Below are positions 26,355-35,164 of a stretch of DNA of 64,000 nucleotides, one piece after another; position 1 is the stretch's first letter; the number at the start of each line of letters is the position of its first letter. The notes under the pieces are model-generated. The model had not been told where the DNA came from and did no database searches. It saw only the letters and a program-made list of their open reading frames with translations. The position numbers were made by a program, and so were the translations under genes. The stretch comes from Bradyrhizobium lablabi (GTDB taxonomy: Bacteria; Pseudomonadota; Alphaproteobacteria; Rhizobiales; Xanthobacteraceae), in assembly GCF_900141755.1 (NCBI RefSeq), contig NZ_LT670844.1, forward strand, positions 1 to 64,000, given 5' to 3'.

Positions 26355-27254
26355 TCAAAGCGTTTCGACGAACTCGATCATTCGACGACGTTGATCAGGA
26401 TCGGGCAACGGGCCGCGCATCGCGCCGGCATTGTCCGCCATGTGGCCGGCATCGGCGGTTCCCGGGATCACTGCCGTCACCCGCGGGTCAGCCAATAGAT
26501 ATTTTAGGAAAAACTGTCCCCAGCTGTTCGCGAACCCCCGCGCCCAGTCCGGCAGTTCCTTGCCGCGCACGGCGCGGAATAATCGGCCGTTGCCGTAAGG
26601 CACCGCGGTCAGCACGCCGGCCCGGACTTCGGCGGCCAATGGCAGGATGCTTTTCTCGGCGCCGCGGTTATCCAGTGAATAGTCGATTTGGACGAAATCA
26701 GGCTTCTCGCGTTTGAGCACAGCCTCGACCGCGGGATAGTCGCCACGGAATGTTGAAGTGATGCCGATATAGCGGCACACGCCTCGTTGCTTCCAGTCCC
26801 TGAAGCGCTCGAGCGATTGCTGTTTCTTGCTGACGTTGTGGAGTTGCAGCAGATCAAGCTTTTCGGTCTTCAGTCGAGTCAATGATCGCTTAAGCTCTTC
26901 AGTATCGGGCGACTCGAGCTTGGTGGCGATGAAAACCTTGTCGCGCAAGCCGGCAGTTGCCATGACCTTGCCCAATACACTTTCGGCATCGCCATAAGTC
27001 GATGCGGTATCGATCAGCCGTCCGCCATTTTTGACCAAAGCCTGTACGACGGCATCGGCCTTGCGCCGGGTCGTTTCGTCATCCTCGTCGAAAACAGCGG
27101 CAGTGCCCAGGCCGACCACGGGAATACGCTCGCCGCTGCCGGGAATTGCACGGGTGAGGAGCGGTGTCTCGGTTTGAGCAGTGGCTTTGGACGACACCAG
27201 AAATCCGCCGGCGAGTGCGGCAGCGAAGTCTCGGCGAGTTATCCGGATTGTCAT
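26355..27254 (-). CDS. Secreted aldo/keto reductase
   Basis: 299 residues. An N-terminal twin-arginine-like signal (ITRRDFAAALAGGFLVSS) precedes an AKR barrel: VGLGTAAVFD, DTASTYGDAESVLGKV (catalytic Asp and Tyr), FIATKLES (Lys), DLLQLHNVS (His) and the C-terminal AVIPGTADAGHMADN that binds NADP. The Asp-Tyr-Lys-His tetrad therefore appears intact. AAGGAG is 8 bases before the ATG at 27254. It overlaps the upstream transporter gene by four bases and is the last gene of a three-gene operon. Confidence 0.85.
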   Translation of the reverse strand: MTIRITRRDFAAALAGGFLVSSKATAQTETPLLTRAIPGSGERIPVVGLGTAAVFDEDDETTRRKADAVVQALVKNGGRLIDTASTYGDAESVLGKVMATAGLRDKVFIATKLESPDTEELKRSLTRLKTEKLDLLQLHNVSKKQQSLERFRDWKQRGVCRYIGITSTFRGDYPAVEAVLKREKPDFVQIDYSLDNRGAEKSILPLAAEVRAGVLTAVPYGNGRLFRAVRGKELPDWARGFANSWGQFFLKYLLADPRVTAVIPGTADAGHMADNAGAMRGPLPDPDQRRRMIEFVETL

Positions 27255-28537
27255 CTGGGGGCTCCTTCGTCGACCGTTTTCGTTGTGAGACGCTCCTGCG
27301 TTCGCCCCAGCGCGGTTGAGAGAATAAGCCAGCCCGCCGCGACGGGGAGCGCGCAAAGCGCGATCGCGCCAAGCTTCAACCCCAGCGCCTGCAGGCTGTC
27401 GTAGACCCAGCCATACAACGCATCCGAGCCGCGATAGATCACCACGTCGATCAAATTCTTGGCTTTATATTTTTCCTCGCGCGCGACCACGGTAAAGAAT
27501 ACCTGGCGTGCCGGATTTGCGATGGCGAAGTTCATCCAGCGTTGCGCGACCTGCAGCGTCACCACCACGGACAGGACCGGTGCGATCGCCACCGCTGCGA
27601 AGCCGACGACGTAAACGGTGGGCAGAGCCGCCGCTGCGATGCCGGTGCCGAAGCGCTTGAGAAACTTGCCGGTGGCAAAAACCTGTGTCGCCAGACTGAG
27701 CAGACCCACCGCGAGGTCGATACCCGCAAACAGGCGCGTTTGGTTCGCTGCGCCGTGGATCGACGCTGAGACGATGTTGGCCTGCGCGAAATAGGCAATG
27801 GTCGCGCCGAACGAGAGCAGGCTGACCCAGGCGGCCACGCCCAGCAGATAGGGCGATCGGATCAATTCGGGCAGTGCCGCGAAGGCGCCGCCTCCAACGC
27901 GCTGGCCTCGAGGATCCACCTCCGTCCGCGCGTCCGCCGCGCGTTCAATGCGATGGACACAAAACACGGCTGCTTCGAGGAAGACGGCGGCCGTGATCAA
28001 CAAATTGACCGGGCCGAGCGGCGCCGACAGCCAGATCGTGAGGACAGGACCGAGCAGGGCTCCAGCGGTGCCGCCGGCGCCAATGAACCCGAACAGTCGC
28101 TTGCCTTGCTCGGCAGTAAACAGATCGGCCATGAATGACCAGAACACCGCCACCGCGAACAGGTTGAACACGCTGACCCAGACAAAAAATACCCGTGCGA
28201 CGATCACCTTTTCTACGTCGAAAATCAGCAGCACCCAGAACAGAACCAGGTTGGCGACGAAGAAATGGTAGACGATGGGAACAAACCTGACCCGCGGCAA
28301 TCTCGCCACCAGCGCACCGTAGAGCGGCTGCGCGACGAGCAGGCTGAGAAACGTGGCCGTGAACAGCCACGGCAGGTTTTTCACGCCACCGGCGATGCCC
28401 ATCTGGTCGCGCATCGGCCGCAACACATAGTAGCCGGCAAGCAGCGTGAAGAAATAAGCGAAGGACCACAGCGCAGCCGAACGTTCTTGCGCCGTAGCAG
28501 GCACCGTGCGCTGCAACCAGCCCACGAGAAAAGTCAT
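27251..28537 (-). CDS. MFS-type / nucleotide-exchanger-like transporter
   Basis: 428 residues with about twelve membrane segments. The N-terminal AYFFTLLAGYYVLRPMRDQM and the central FTAEQGKRLFGFIGAGGTAG resemble the NTP/NDP exchanger (TLC)-like branch of the major facilitator superfamily found in many non-parasitic bacteria, where the substrate is not known. Positioned in the middle of an operon with 4-base overlaps on both sides (ATGA type), between two redox enzymes. Confidence 0.8.
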   Translation of the reverse strand: MTFLVGWLQRTVPATAQERSAALWSFAYFFTLLAGYYVLRPMRDQMGIAGGVKNLPWLFTATFLSLLVAQPLYGALVARLPRVRFVPIVYHFFVANLVLFWVLLIFDVEKVIVARVFFVWVSVFNLFAVAVFWSFMADLFTAEQGKRLFGFIGAGGTAGALLGPVLTIWLSAPLGPVNLLITAAVFLEAAVFCVHRIERAADARTEVDPRGQRVGGGAFAALPELIRSPYLLGVAAWVSLLSFGATIAYFAQANIVSASIHGAANQTRLFAGIDLAVGLLSLATQVFATGKFLKRFGTGIAAAALPTVYVVGFAAVAIAPVLSVVVTLQVAQRWMNFAIANPARQVFFTVVAREEKYKAKNLIDVVIYRGSDALYGWVYDSLQALGLKLGAIALCALPVAAGWLILSTALGRTQERLTTKTVDEGAPR

Positions 28538-29283
28538 GGCGCCAGCGACAGCTTCTGCTTGAGCTCAGCCGCGCTCACATTCTGGCCATATCCCGGCGCG
28601 CCGCGCTGGAAGCGTCGCGCATCGGCGAGCTTGCCGACCTCCACCGGATCGAAGCCGGCGTCGCGCACCAGTCCCGCCGCAACTTGCACGGATTCCTGAT
28701 CGTCGCCGGCAATCGGTACCGCGAGCCTGGGGACGGGACGGTTCGCTTCGCGCGCAAAGATCATGTAGGAGAGCGTGTTGAAGGCGCGCACCAGCCGGGT
28801 GCCCGGCAGATATTTCTGCGACGTAACTCCGATGCCGTCGCGCTCGGCCTCGTCGGCGATGGCGCCGTCGCGGCTCGCCACGGCATTGTCGGCGTCGAGC
28901 ACGATCTTGCCCGCAAGCGACTTGCCGTAGTCTTTCCCGATCTGCGGCAGCGCGCCGTAAGGCACCGCGAGGAAGACAACGTCGCCGAACGCAATCGCCT
29001 GATCGACCGTGCCGGACTGGGCGAGAGGGCCAAGCCGCGCAACGAGATCTTTCAATTCCTCTGGATGACGCGAGGAGAAGAAGACCGGATGGCCTGCCTT
29101 GACCCAGAGCTCGCCGATGGTGCCGCCGATATGGCCCGCGCCGATAATGCCGATTTTCATCTTGGAGCCAGAGGACGTCTGAGCCAATGCGGTCGTCGGT
29201 TGGAGCACCCCTTGGAGGATGAGCGCTCCTGCGGCGCCCAATAGCGCGCGGCGACCGCGATCAACAGTGACATGCTCGAACAT
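28534..29283 (-). CDS. NADPH-dependent F420-reductase-like oxidoreductase
   Basis: 249 residues. Residues 1-35 look like an export signal (RRALLGAAGALILQG...ALA). From residue 42, MKIGIIGAGHIGGTIGELWV is a Rossmann nucleotide-binding start of the F420_oxidored/NADP family, followed by FFSSRHPEELKDLV (an NADP-type Ser-Arg) and DVVFLAVPYGALPQI. The C-terminal AFNTLSYMIF and AGFDPVEVGKLADAR are typical. First gene of a three-gene operon. The pairing of a secreted oxidoreductase, transporter and secreted reductase suggests a small periplasmic redox pathway; this is inference. Confidence 0.82.
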   Translation of the reverse strand: MFEHVTVDRGRRALLGAAGALILQGVLQPTTALAQTSSGSKMKIGIIGAGHIGGTIGELWVKAGHPVFFSSRHPEELKDLVARLGPLAQSGTVDQAIAFGDVVFLAVPYGALPQIGKDYGKSLAGKIVLDADNAVASRDGAIADEAERDGIGVTSQKYLPGTRLVRAFNTLSYMIFAREANRPVPRLAVPIAGDDQESVQVAAGLVRDAGFDPVEVGKLADARRFQRGAPGYGQNVSAAELKQKLSLAP

Positions 29284-30038
29284 CAGCGCACACCAATTGC
29301 GAATTGCAGGACGAAATCTTGTCGCGCCTTTCCAGCTTAGAGTCGTTCACCTCATCGCGAGCAGTATCATAACGCGAAAAGTGTCATAAATAGCCGCCCC
29401 GGAATTGGCGCTCGCACAGAGTTGATCGCCTTGCTCCTAATTTCAGGCGCTTGCCAAGTCCGGGATATGGCGGATCAGGAGGCGGAGCCCATGGGCCTCA
29501 ATGCGGAAATTCCATTTGTGGATCATCTGTGCGGTCGATGACACCACTCGGCGCTTTGCGCGCGGCGACTTCACCCTCGTTGCCGGTGCCCAAATGGCGG
29601 CTCTTGGCACTTCTGCGGAATGTGCGACAGGCGTCTGCCGCTCGGGCTATGTTTGCCGCCGGATGCGCTGCGGCTGCGGTCCTCTGGGCACGAGTTGGGG
29701 TCTGATGCTTTATCGTGCCGCCGGTGCTCGGCGGAGTCGCGTTATTTGCCCGGGTTACAAATGCTCCAAACGAACTATAGCTCGATATGGGCTGCTGAGC
29801 CGATGGCGGCCCCCGGCAGGGTGACTTCCGGCTTGTATTCGCAGCATCGGTTTGACTTGGCTGCATTTCGCCGCGCTACGCCGCGCGAGATCGATTCGGG
29901 TCAGAATCTGACTTCTCAGGAAGGGGGCGCAAAGCGTTGGCTGACGCAGTGAAAGCATTCCTAGTAACACGCAACCAAGCGCCAGATAGGCATGGTGCTC
30001 ACACATGAGCTGCTACTGTCCTCTAGCGGCCAGCTGAT
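29284..30038. other. Long intergenic stretch without a supported gene
   Basis: Several short overlapping frames occur, none with a ribosome site plus protein-like composition. Close to 29370 an A/T-rich segment (ATCATAACGCGAAAAGTG) is a candidate promoter region for the leftward operon. The rest seems decayed sequence. Confidence 0.4.
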
Positions 30039-30359
30039 TTATTTGGGTGCGGCCGACGGAGCGGCGTTCGTCTTCGTTTCCGAAGGAATAGCCGGTACGT
30101 CATCTGCCACGCTACACTGTTCCACATAAGAATCTTCAGTCATACCGTGTTTCATCATTGCTTCTTGATCAGCTCTCCATTCATCGTCGCAATCCTTCGC
30201 AGTTTTCTCCGAGCTTTGTCCGTTTGTTTTGAGTGGTGCGGAGATGGCAGCAGGGGCGGCGGCGGTCGAGTTTGGCTTGGCAGTCTCCGCAAATGCGGTG
30301 AAATGCAGGATTGTTATCCCAGCAAGCGCGCAACAAACCAAACAAAGGTGCTTTTTCAT
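30039..30359 (-). CDS. Small secreted protein, 106 residues
   Basis: A signal peptide (MKKHLCLVCCALAGITIL... cleavage after AFA) is followed by a low-complexity Ala/Pro/Ser linker and a short conserved-looking core, KDCDDEWRADQEAMMKHGMT and EDSYVEQC, with two Cys that could pair. It ends in an Ala/Pro tail. Function unknown. AGGAG precedes the ATG by 8 bases; the frame remains open to 30659 without a better start. Confidence 0.65.
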   Translation of the reverse strand: MKKHLCLVCCALAGITILHFTAFAETAKPNSTAAAPAAISAPLKTNGQSSEKTAKDCDDEWRADQEAMMKHGMTEDSYVEQCSVADDVPAIPSETKTNAAPSAAPK

Positions 30360-30630
30360 CGTTCGGCTCCTGTTGGCATAGCTTGTATCGCGAAAAGCTT
30401 TTCTAGACGCGTGGCGGTGCCTGCAAACCATTCCATTCGTGACCCCGCACAAACCAATGCGAACCTTTCGCGCCTGCTTCTCAGTTGGACCCATCTCGGA
30501 CTTTTCGCCGGATCCAAGTCTGAGGTCGACCAGTGCGATTGCCCAACGTCTAGTGCGCGCACCATACACACGCCAATACTTCTCACGGCAGGTGCGATTG
30601 CTTCGATCGAAGCGTGTAATGCCTCGGCGG

Positions 30631-31485
30631 TCAGTTCTTGACCGGCGCGTAGAGCGCAACCGGCCCCGGCTCGGTCATCGCCGGCGGTGTTTTTGTCTCA
30701 ACCGGCTTGAGCGGACTGTCGTCTTCGAGGAACTTATCGAGCATGCCCTGGATCGTCGATTTGACGTCGTCGGGACCGCGATCGCTCATGTCGGTGTGCT
30801 GGTAGTCGGTTTGTACGACCGTAATGCCAGACTTCTCACGGACCTGTTCAGGAGGAATGACGCCGGGATCGGTCTTGAACCGCGGATCCTTCGAACGGAA
30901 AGACAGGATCTTGAATCTGCCGTCAGTCATAAACGGCACGCGCAGATTGTCGAGCGTGACGACCTTCTTGATCTGGTCGGGGTACATCCTGGCGAAGTAC
31001 ACCGAGATGTCGCCGCCATTGGAGTGTCCCACAATGGTGAGATGGTCATAATCCGCGTTCGGTTGGACCTTCTTCATTTCCTCGACGGCAAAGCGGATGT
31101 TGGCAATGCCGCGCTGGTACTGCGGCAGACGGCCGACATAGAGCTCGCCGACCTTCGTCACCATCGGCGCATCGGTCGGCAGATCATGCTGGATGCTGAC
31201 CGCCAGATAGCCGCGGGCGGCGAAGACGTTCGCCAGAAAAGAGTACCCAGAGAATTTGACGGTGTTGCCGTGGTTGAGGATCGCCACCGGCAGCGTGATC
31301 ATGCCGGCATTCGCCTGCATTTCCTTGTCGCGCCGCACGGCGACGTCGACCGCGACCGAACGGTTGTCGCGCGCCGGGTCATTGAACGTCAGCGTTTCGT
31401 GGCGGATCGCCCATTTGCTCACGGTGAAATACGCGACAGTCACCAGCGCGGAAAGCGAAACCAGAACGGTAATTCCACGTTTCAT
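30631..31485 (-). CDS. Secreted alpha/beta hydrolase
   Basis: 284 residues with an N-terminal signal/anchor (MKRGITVLVSLSALVTVAYF). The alpha/beta hydrolase core shows LPVAILNHGNTV (oxyanion region), the nucleophile elbow VGHSNGGD and a late His in QTDYQHTDMSD. The fold and loops resemble the dienelactone hydrolase/PAF-acetylhydrolase type; an esterase or lipase role on the outer side of the inner membrane is plausible. A large plus-strand frame opposite it (30439-31596) is a shadow. Confidence 0.75.
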   Translation of the reverse strand: MKRGITVLVSLSALVTVAYFTVSKWAIRHETLTFNDPARDNRSVAVDVAVRRDKEMQANAGMITLPVAILNHGNTVKFSGYSFLANVFAARGYLAVSIQHDLPTDAPMVTKVGELYVGRLPQYQRGIANIRFAVEEMKKVQPNADYDHLTIVGHSNGGDISVYFARMYPDQIKKVVTLDNLRVPFMTDGRFKILSFRSKDPRFKTDPGVIPPEQVREKSGITVVQTDYQHTDMSDRGPDDVKSTIQGMLDKFLEDDSPLKPVETKTPPAMTEPGPVALYAPVKN

Positions 31486-31827
31486 ATTCGTCCTCGGCGA
31501 CCGACCTCGGGGGACCAGATGCCAAGCTTCGAGACTCTGCGGTCCCTTATTCTTAGATATGTCACAGCGACAGGAAGACTAAATGTTGTGAATTGACCGC
31601 CTGACCATTGTGCGGCGCACTCTTGTGCCGATGCACAATGAAGTGATACGGGCGGTTCGTCCTCACGGCACAAATCAAGCCTTGGTTCAGGTCTTGGGTA
31701 AAGGCTTGGTAAGAACGGTCTGCTGGGCAGTTCGTTCCGCCGGGCGCTGGTCAGGCGCGGTTTGGCCGCGCGGCAGCGGCCGCGCTCGACCTCCTTGCGC
31801 GCCGTCACTACGCTCCCAATTCCGAAA

Positions 31828-31940
31828 TTGGCACGTTTGAGACATGCCGGCGGACCTAAGAGTATGTCTGTTTACGGGGGGTAGAGCGGAAGTGACCGGC
31901 CGACGGTCAAAGCGGCGCTTTTGACCCGAATGTATGGTCC
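31828..31940 (+). repeat. Dispersed repeat copy g
   Basis: TTGGCACGTTTGAGACATGC, then TATGTCTGTTTACGGGGGGT, AGAGCGGAAGTGACCGGC, GGTCAAAGCGGCGCTTTTGA. Full length and uninterrupted. Confidence 0.8.
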
Positions 31941-32243
31941 GGCCGTGCGTTGCAACTGGATTTCACCGCGATGGCGGTGAGCGGTCTTGCATCAATGTAT
32001 CCGGCCTTTGATTGGAGCGTTGTGCTCATGGCCATCATGGATATCAGCGCGCGTGCGATCTCATTACCGGACAGGCCTCAACGGGCCATTCGGGTCACCA
32101 GTGTTCGCAGGCGCCGGGAAGACCGAACCTCCATCTCGTCTCATGCTCTCGCAGACCTCGGCAGGTAAGGTGTTCGATCTGGCTACGTCATCGCGGGCTC
32201 CTCATTTTGCGCGGTCCCTGTTGCCGTCGGCGTGGAATAGGAA
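31941..32243. other. Intergenic stretch next to IS110, nothing identified
   Basis: Only short frames with shadow-like composition. The right end of the IS110 element probably lies within this stretch, but no terminal repeat could be fixed by eye. Confidence 0.35.
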
Positions 32244-33308
32244 TCAGGCAGATTGGTTCGCTGCCTCATCCATCTTCCGCACCTCGAAAGCCCGGCCACG
32301 AGCCAGAACGCTCCAGGCGATACGGGCCAGCTTGTTGGCCAGTGCGATCGCCAGCACGTTGTGATGCAGCCGCTTCTTGGCCGCCTCGATCCAGGGCTTG
32401 AGCCCATAGCGCTCCCAGATCTTCGGCTTGATCAACACGACCCAAGCCGCCTGCACGAACAGAACGCGCAGGTAACGATTGCCCCGCCTGGATATCTTGC
32501 CGAGGATGGTGCGGTCGCCGGTCGATAGCTGTTTCGGCACCAGTCCAAGCCAGGCGCCGAAGTCGCGGCCTTTGGAGAATACGTCTCCAGTACCGATCGC
32601 GGCTACCATCGCGCTCGAGATAATCGGCCCGATGCCGGGTACGCTCATCAGCCGCTCGCAACCGGCGTCCTGGCGCGCAACGGTCTCGATCTCGCTCGAC
32701 AGGCCATCGATGCGCTGATCCAACCGGCGCCAGTCGCCTGCCAACTCCTCGATGACACGCAACATGCGTGGCGACAGGGCATCGGTGCGCGTCGCAAGGA
32801 TGGTGGGCAGTTCCGTGCGCAGGAAGCCGATACCCTGGCGCACGGCGATCCCGCGTTCCAGCATGAAGGAGCGAATCTGGTTGATGATGCCGGTGCGTTG
32901 CGACACCAGCCGCTCGCGCACCCGATGCAGCGCCTGCAGATCCAGTTGCTCCACGGTCTTGGTCGCCACGAACTTCATCGTCGGGCGCTGCACGGCTTCG
33001 GCAATCGCTTCGGCATCATTGAAGTCGTTCTTCTGTCCCTTGCTATAGGGGCGGACATATTTGGCCGGCATCAACCTGGCATCGTGACCAAGCGATGCAA
33101 GTTTGCGGCTCAGGTGATGTGCGCCGACGCAGGCTTCCATGCCGATCAGGCAAGGCGGTATATTGGCGAGCCGCGCTTCCACTTGGCCACGCGACCACTT
33201 TTGCCGCAGCACGATGGCGCCGCGCGCATCGTGGCCCACGACGTGGAACGAGTTCTTGCCGATATCGATGCCGATCACGGCCATCGCGGTATTGGGTGTC
33301 TGAGACAT
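32244..33308 (-). mobile_element. IS110-family insertion sequence (transposase part)
   Basis: The transposase gene defines the element; the ends are not resolved because IS110 members lack clear terminal repeats. The non-coding stretch 33309-33773 upstream probably includes its long leader with the left end (possible bridge RNA region). Confidence 0.75.
32244..33308 (-). CDS. IS110-family transposase
   Basis: 354 residues. The N-terminal RuvC-like DEDD domain shows AVIGIDIGKNSFHVVG (first Asp), CLIGMEACVGAHH (Glu) and GQKNDFNDAEAIAEAV (two Asp). The C-terminal transposase_20 domain has LMSVPGIGPIISSAMVAAIG and a catalytic-Ser-like region GAWLGLVPKQLSTGDRTILG with RGNRYLR. Length is complete. 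The start at 33308 has AAGGAG at 8 bases; the frame is open to 33443. Confidence 0.92.
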   Translation of the reverse strand: MSQTPNTAMAVIGIDIGKNSFHVVGHDARGAIVLRQKWSRGQVEARLANIPPCLIGMEACVGAHHLSRKLASLGHDARLMPAKYVRPYSKGQKNDFNDAEAIAEAVQRPTMKFVATKTVEQLDLQALHRVRERLVSQRTGIINQIRSFMLERGIAVRQGIGFLRTELPTILATRTDALSPRMLRVIEELAGDWRRLDQRIDGLSSEIETVARQDAGCERLMSVPGIGPIISSAMVAAIGTGDVFSKGRDFGAWLGLVPKQLSTGDRTILGKISRRGNRYLRVLFVQAAWVVLIKPKIWERYGLKPWIEAAKKRLHHNVLAIALANKLARIAWSVLARGRAFEVRKMDEAANQSA

Positions 33309-33773
33309 GGCGTGCTCCTTGTCTGTGGCGCCCCTTGCCAGCTTCGCTTGCTGGCGGGGCAGGAGCACGGCCGGACCATCCCATAGCGGAAATTCCTGCG
33401 TCTCGTCTGCGCCTAGAGCCTCTCTCTCTAAGAAAATCGCCATCTGAGCGCTAGGATGGCAGCCTCTCTGCGAGCCACAGCAAAGACGTCAATGATGATC
33501 ATAGCCTGGGGCTATACAAAGCAGGAGAGTCCGCTCGGAGCGCTAATGTGCTGGCCGTCGTGTTTGTTTGCTGGAGACAAACGATCCGATCAATCGTCGT
33601 TCCGGCGGAACAACTGGAGCCTTCTTGCATCATCCACAAGAGCCACCTTTATTGGGCTCCCCAAGAAGAGCATAAAATCGCATAATGACGCACGGTACTG
33701 CTTGGCAGTGACTCCTCATCGACGCGAGGATCTCCATCGCTTTCAGAGCGTTTCAGCGGCCACAGGAGCAACC
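33309..33773. other. Stretch between IS110 and the methyltransferase gene
   Basis: No independent gene. The methyltransferase frame is open back to 33456, but its first 106 codons do not look like the protein. Part of the stretch is presumably IS110 end sequence. Confidence 0.4.
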
Positions 33774-34808
33774 TTGGACATTGTTTTGACGTTTCAGTTG
33801 GTCGTGGCGATCGTCATCGCGTTGTTCGTAGCATACAACGTTTTTCATTACGTCCTTTTTCTCCTGGTGACTCAACCCAAGGACGCGAGCAAGATCGGCC
33901 ACGAGTTGAATCAATTTGAGCAGCGCCAACTGATCGAGTGGACACCGCAGCCGAGCGACTTTCTCCAGCATGACGACGAGAAGCGTACATATGATGACGT
34001 GTTCGGCACGTATCGCGACGAGCAAGCGAACTACAGCACGTGCGTATTCCCCCGCGTCGCATTTTCGCGTACCTACGAAGCTGAATACGTTCTTCTGAAG
34101 CCGAAGGACGGGATGCGGCTGTTGGATCTCGGGTGCGGATCTGGCGCGGCGGCCTACTACCTCGCCAGCCGGCGAGATATCGAAATTGTGTGCGTCACCA
34201 ATTCATCCGTGCAAGCGGACATCTGCCGGCGGAAATTTGCAGAACTGCGTGGACGTGGACAGGTGATCATCACCGACTTCGACAGCCTCGATCTCCCGAA
34301 TGAAAGTTTTGACGCCATCTATGCGCTCGAATCGATCGGCTACACCAAAAACCTGGACGCTTGGCTGGAGCGCTGCTGGCGGATGCTCAAGCCGGGAGGA
34401 AGCCTGTTAATCCGCTCACCGGGGTCGTTGGATCATTGTCGGCGTAAAGAGGATTACCTCAGTGTCACCGTCTTCTTCGACAACTGGCGCTACAATTTTG
34501 TCGGCGCCAATCTTCTCGTCTACAAGATGCGCCGACTCGGCTTCAACCCGATCCGTTATCGACGACTGCCGTTCTGGGCCTGGGGCCTCACGTGGAACTT
34601 CATTCAACACTTGGTATTGTGGAAGTATCGGCTAAAGATGCGCACATTCGTGGAATTGGAACGGATCATTTGGCGCACTTCGAAGGTATTTGTCTTCGGC
34701 AACCCGTACAACACGGTGCTGGCTACCAAGCCCAAGGCAGCATCTTGCTCCCGGCAGACTGTTGCATCCTCGGAAGGATTGGGTGGCGTCGCCGAGACTG
34801 ATCGCTAA
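33774..34808 (+). CDS. Membrane-anchored SAM methyltransferase
   Basis: About 344 residues if it starts at the TTG at 33774, which has AGGAG five bases upstream. Residues 4-34 form one membrane segment (VVAIVIALFVAYNVFHYVLF). The class I methyltransferase follows: MRLLDLGCGSGAAAYYLAS (motif I), IEIVCVTNSS, DFDSLDLPNESFDAIYALES and MLKPGGSLLIRSP. It resembles the SMT/cyclopropane synthase-like group that acts on lipids or membrane-bound substrates; the actual substrate is unknown. IS110 lies just upstream and may have changed its promoter. Confidence 0.75.
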   Translation: MDIVLTFQLVVAIVIALFVAYNVFHYVLFLLVTQPKDASKIGHELNQFEQRQLIEWTPQPSDFLQHDDEKRTYDDVFGTYRDEQANYSTCVFPRVAFSRTYEAEYVLLKPKDGMRLLDLGCGSGAAAYYLASRRDIEIVCVTNSSVQADICRRKFAELRGRGQVIITDFDSLDLPNESFDAIYALESIGYTKNLDAWLERCWRMLKPGGSLLIRSPGSLDHCRRKEDYLSVTVFFDNWRYNFVGANLLVYKMRRLGFNPIRYRRLPFWAWGLTWNFIQHLVLWKYRLKMRTFVELERIIWRTSKVFVFGNPYNTVLATKPKAASCSRQTVASSEGLGGVAETDR

Positions 34809-35067
34809 ATCGACCCTCGGTTCATTCCGGCCGATGGCCGACATCACCTAAAATCCTCGAGATGCGTGGTGCTTGATGGATTGGAAAACCTGCGCGACAG
34901 ATGTTTCTCCAATCGTTCAGCCATTTCAGGTTTGGCAGCATTTGGGAAAATCTGATCTCGGCCAGCGACGATTGCGCCCACGCGTCCAGGAAGCCGAAGC
35001 GTTTTTCTCTCGCCGCCCATGTCCATGCGACCATGGCGGGCACCACACTGGAACAGAAGGCCCGCTT

Positions 35068-35164
35068 TTGGCACCTTTGAGACATGCCGACGGGCGCTGA
35101 GAATGTCCGGAGTTGGGGGCAGACCGGAAGTGACAGGCACGCAGCCAGAACGACGCGATTGACC
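35068..35164 (+). repeat. Dispersed repeat copy h (holds group II intron 2)
   Basis: TTGGCACCTTTGAGACATGC, then GAATGTCCGGAGTTGGGGGC, AGACCGGAAGTGACAGGC, CGACGCGATTGACC. It ends at TTGACC, one base before the canonical third C, where the intron GTGCG begins. Confidence 0.8.

Noticed and set aside
30439..31596. Long plus-strand frame (385 codons) opposite the hydrolase and small secreted protein
   Set aside because: Its minus-strand partner has a signal peptide, a GHSNGG elbow and a ribosome site; the plus frame has Arg/Asp/His-rich shadow composition.
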